Source of the DNA: Bacteriovorax stolpii
GTDB taxonomy: Bacteria > Bdellovibrionota > Bacteriovoracia > Bacteriovoracales > Bacteriovoracaceae
Assembly: GCA_945890905.1 (NCBI GenBank)
Contig: CAMDDI010000187.1
Span: 1-6,605, forward strand
Reading direction: 5' to 3'
Length of the DNA: 6,605 nt
The notes beneath the pieces are model-generated. The model worked only from the letters and a program-made list of their open reading frames with translations, made no database searches and was not told the origin of the DNA. Positions 4,414-6,605 of this stretch are shown in pieces (position 1 is the first letter of the stretch; each line of letters starts with the position of its first letter). A program made the translations under genes and the position numbers.

Positions 4414-6605
4414 CTAGTGGGCAACCTTTCCGCTCATTCTCTTCTCAAACATATTGAAGAGCACCGGAAGTACTACAAGTGTCAGAGTTGTCGAAAAAAT
4501 AATTCCTCCGACAACGACGGTAGCTAGAGGTCTTTGGACTTCGGCTCCGACACCTTGAGAAATTGTCATAGGAATAAATCCAAAGACCGCCACGAGTGCA
4601 GTCATGAGAACCGGTCTGAGTCTGATGAGACATCCTTGGATAACAATTTCCTCACCTTGAACTCCCTCACTCTTGAGCTGGTTGAAATAATTTACCAAAA
4701 CTACTCCGTTCAAGACTGCGATTCCGCTAAGTGCGATAAACCCAACTCCTGCAGAAATACTGAACGGAAGCCCGGCAACAAGAAGTCCAAAGACACCGCC
4801 CACGAGAGCAAGAGGAACACATGAGAAAATAAGTAAGGTCTCCCCTAAACTTCCAAAAGCACTGAAGACCATAAAGAGAACAATAGCAAATGCAAGTGGA
4901 GCAAGAATCATCAAGCGTGACTTAGCCTCTTGAAGATTTTTAAAATTACCACCCCATTCGACGAAATGATCCGAAGGAACTTTAATTTTTTTCTCCACTT
5001 CTGCTTGAGCTTCGTGAACAAAACTTTCAGTATCTCTTCCTCTAAGATTGATGAGGACTGCCGATCTACGATTAGAATTTTCTCTGGTGATGGACCCAAA
5101 AGTTTCAGTAAAATCCACATCGGCCAGAGTACTTAAAGGCGTCGTTTGCGTCACTCCAGTACCAACCGGTAGGGAGTTAATCAGTTCAAGATTTGATCTT
5201 TGATCTTCTGGTAATCTTACAAGGATAGGAAATCTCTTTTCATTTTCGTAAAAGGTCCCAGCTTCTTCTCCACCTAAAGCAATTGAAACGGACTCTAATA
5301 CATCTGTAGTTGTCACTCCATACTGAAGCATCACATCTGTTTTTGGAATAACTCTAAGAACCGGAGAAAGTCCCGCCAGATCAAGTTCTACGTCACCAGC
5401 ACCAGGAACTTTAGAAGCAACGGCTTGAATTTTTTTTGCAAGATCCATATTGTTCTGAAGATTGGGACCAAACACTTTAACAGAAACATCAGCGCGTGTT
5501 CCTTCCAAAAGCTCATTAAATCGCATTTGGATAGGCTGAGAAGCAAGATATGTTTGCCCCGGTACTTCGTCGTTCAATTTCTGAACCATTTCCTGTGCAA
5601 GACTTTCAAAGAGATGTTTGTCGCCATTATTTCTCGCTTTCCAATTATCGCGATTTTTTAAAATTATATAAGTATCTGAAACGTTCACGCCCATAGGGTC
5701 AGTCGCGACTTCACTCGTTCCAATACGGGAAAATACGTGGTCGACTTCAGGGAACTCTTTCAATACAAGTTCTGCTTTCTTCTGCATCTCTAGTGATTGA
5801 TCGAGCCCAGTGTTCACAGGTCTAATCATATGAAATGCGAATGTTCCTTCTGCTAACTGAGGCAGAAACTCTGAGCCCAGACGGCTAAAAAGAAAGCCCG
5901 CAGCTAACATAAAGCCTACTGAAACTGAAAGAACACTTTTCTTGTGATGAAGAGCAAACTTTAGGCAGGGTAAATACATGTTATGAACGATCTTCATTAA
6001 GAACGGTTCTTTCTCCTTGGCGCTACCACTTAAAATTAGTCCCGCAAGTGCAGGGGCCACTGTGAAAGAAAGGATCAGAGCGCTAAAGACCGCAATGGAA
6101 AAGGTCATCGCCATTGGTCTGAACATTTTTCCTTCGACTCCAACAAGTCCGAATAAAGGAATGAATACAATCACCACAATTAATTCACCAAATCCGGCAG
6201 CCGTTCTTACTTCGATACAAGCATCGATTACAGACTTTTGAATTTCTTGCCGAGTAAGCTTCCGACCGAACTTCTGAGTTTGCATTTGTATAAAGCGGAT
6301 GCAGTTATCAATAATGATAACAGTACCATCTACGATAATCCCAAAGTCCAGTGCCCCAAGGCTCATTAGGTTTCCTGAAAGACCAAGTGGCTTCATGATG
6401 AGAAACGTACTTAGTAGAGCAAGGGGAATCGTTATCGCAGTAATGATAGCTGCACGAACGTTACCAATCAGTAGAAAAAGAATCAGTATAACTAGAGATG
6501 CACCCAGAAGAAGATTGTGCTCAACTGTCCCTAACGTAGCATCTACGAGGTCAGAACGATTATAAACGGGTATGATGACAAGATCTTCTTGCAGGGTTTT
6601 AGATA
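4414..6605 (-). CDS. czcA: CzcA-family heavy-metal RND efflux transporter (partial, N-terminus outside window)
   Basis: The frame is open to the right edge; 729 residues are visible of about 1040 usual for the family, so roughly 310-330 are missing at the N-terminus. The ATG at 6396 is internal, since 69 codons upstream of it read as typical RND sequence (YNRSDLV, then two membrane helices with IGNVRAA). Residues here are numbered from the window edge. The proton-relay helix reads DFGIIVDGTVIIIDN, with Asp86, Asp92 and Asp99, matching the DFGxxVDG signature of Co/Zn/Cd pumps rather than the Cu/Ag type. Also present are GVEGKMF (155-161), SQPIQMRFNELLEG (355-368) in the periplasmic part, and a C-terminal helix bundle ending near the TAG stop (4416-4414). 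The protein is an inner-membrane trimer that uses proton import to push metal ions out through adaptor and outer-membrane partners, whose genes are expected just upstream. zntA follows after 93 nt that contain a hairpin. The metal is inferred from family motifs. Confidence 0.95.
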   Translation of the reverse strand, partial: SKTLQEDLVIIPVYNRSDLVDATLGTVEHNLLLGASLVILILFLLIGNVRAAIITAITIPLALLSTFLIMKPLGLSGNLMSLGALDFGIIVDGTVIIIDNCIRFIQMQTQKFGRKLTRQEIQKSVIDACIEVRTAAGFGELIVVIVFIPLFGLVGVEGKMFRPMAMTFSIAVFSALILSFTVAPALAGLILSGSAKEKEPFLMKIVHNMYLPCLKFALHHKKSVLSVSVGFMLAAGFLFSRLGSEFLPQLAEGTFAFHMIRPVNTGLDQSLEMQKKAELVLKEFPEVDHVFSRIGTSEVATDPMGVNVSDTYIILKNRDNWKARNNGDKHLFESLAQEMVQKLNDEVPGQTYLASQPIQMRFNELLEGTRADVSVKVFGPNLQNNMDLAKKIQAVASKVPGAGDVELDLAGLSPVLRVIPKTDVMLQYGVTTTDVLESVSIALGGEEAGTFYENEKRFPILVRLPEDQRSNLELINSLPVGTGVTQTTPLSTLADVDFTETFGSITRENSNRRSAVLINLRGRDTESFVHEAQAEVEKKIKVPSDHFVEWGGNFKNLQEAKSRLMILAPLAFAIVLFMVFSAFGSLGETLLIFSCVPLALVGGVFGLLVAGLPFSISAGVGFIALSGIAVLNGVVLVNYFNQLKSEGVQGEEIVIQGCLIRLRPVLMTALVAVFGFIPMTISQGVGAEVQRPLATVVVGGIIFSTTLTLVVLPVLFNMFEKRMSGKVAH

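Noticed and set aside
6394..6396. ATG as the start of the RND gene
   Set aside because: The frame continues upstream to the window edge with 69 codons of typical RND sequence, so this Met is internal.
1..6605. IS elements, CRISPR arrays, tRNA or rRNA genes
   Set aside because: No transposase frame, spaced repeat array, terminal inverted repeats or RNA gene signatures were seen in reading both strands.

Overview
The window looks like a chromosomal stretch of a Gram-negative bacterium. A CzcA-type RND pump only makes sense with an outer membrane, and three of the products carry Sec-type or membrane-inserting N-termini. Base composition is low to moderate GC (roughly 40-45 % by eye) and looks even across the window. 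The mix of a secreted S1/P1 nuclease, a secreted amidotransferase-fold hydrolase and Czc/Znt metal export would fit Bdellovibrionota or another deltaproteobacterial-type lineage. That placement is a guess, because no marker gene is present.

Layout, left to right. Positions 1-138 (+) hold the last 45 codons of a gene entering from the left, with a Pro-rich then Asp/Glu-rich tail. A strong hairpin at 162-191 with a GAAA loop separates it from a convergent minus-strand pair. That pair is an S1/P1-type zinc nuclease (313-1068) and, 2 nt after its stop, a 37-codon single-membrane-segment ORF (197-310). A 231-nt intergenic region (1069-1299) carries candidate promoter and operator elements for the nuclease. 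Upstream of it on the same strand is a metal-export cluster, read from right to left. It comprises a CzcA-family RND transporter (4414 to beyond 6605, N-terminus outside the window), a hairpin at 4351-4385 in the 93-nt gap, a ZntA-type Zn/Cd/Pb P1B-ATPase (2128-4320), and 3 nt later a signal-peptide-bearing class I glutamine-amidotransferase-like (peptidase C26) hydrolase (1300-2124).

How the parts may work together. The P-type ATPase moves divalent metal from cytosol to periplasm, and the RND pump, with periplasmic adaptor and outer-membrane partners expected just outside the window, moves it from periplasm to the outside. This is the classical two-stage export scheme. The C26-like hydrolase is tightly linked to the ATPase gene but has no known role in metal resistance. 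The neighbouring nuclease is itself predicted to be a periplasmic or secreted zinc enzyme, and it has an unusual Gln where the family has a zinc-binding His. No RNA genes, IS elements, CRISPR arrays or attachment sites were seen. The most notable points are the small coupled membrane ORF, the H-to-Q change in the nuclease, the exported C26 hydrolase in a metal operon, and the terminator/attenuator-like hairpin in the zntA leader.
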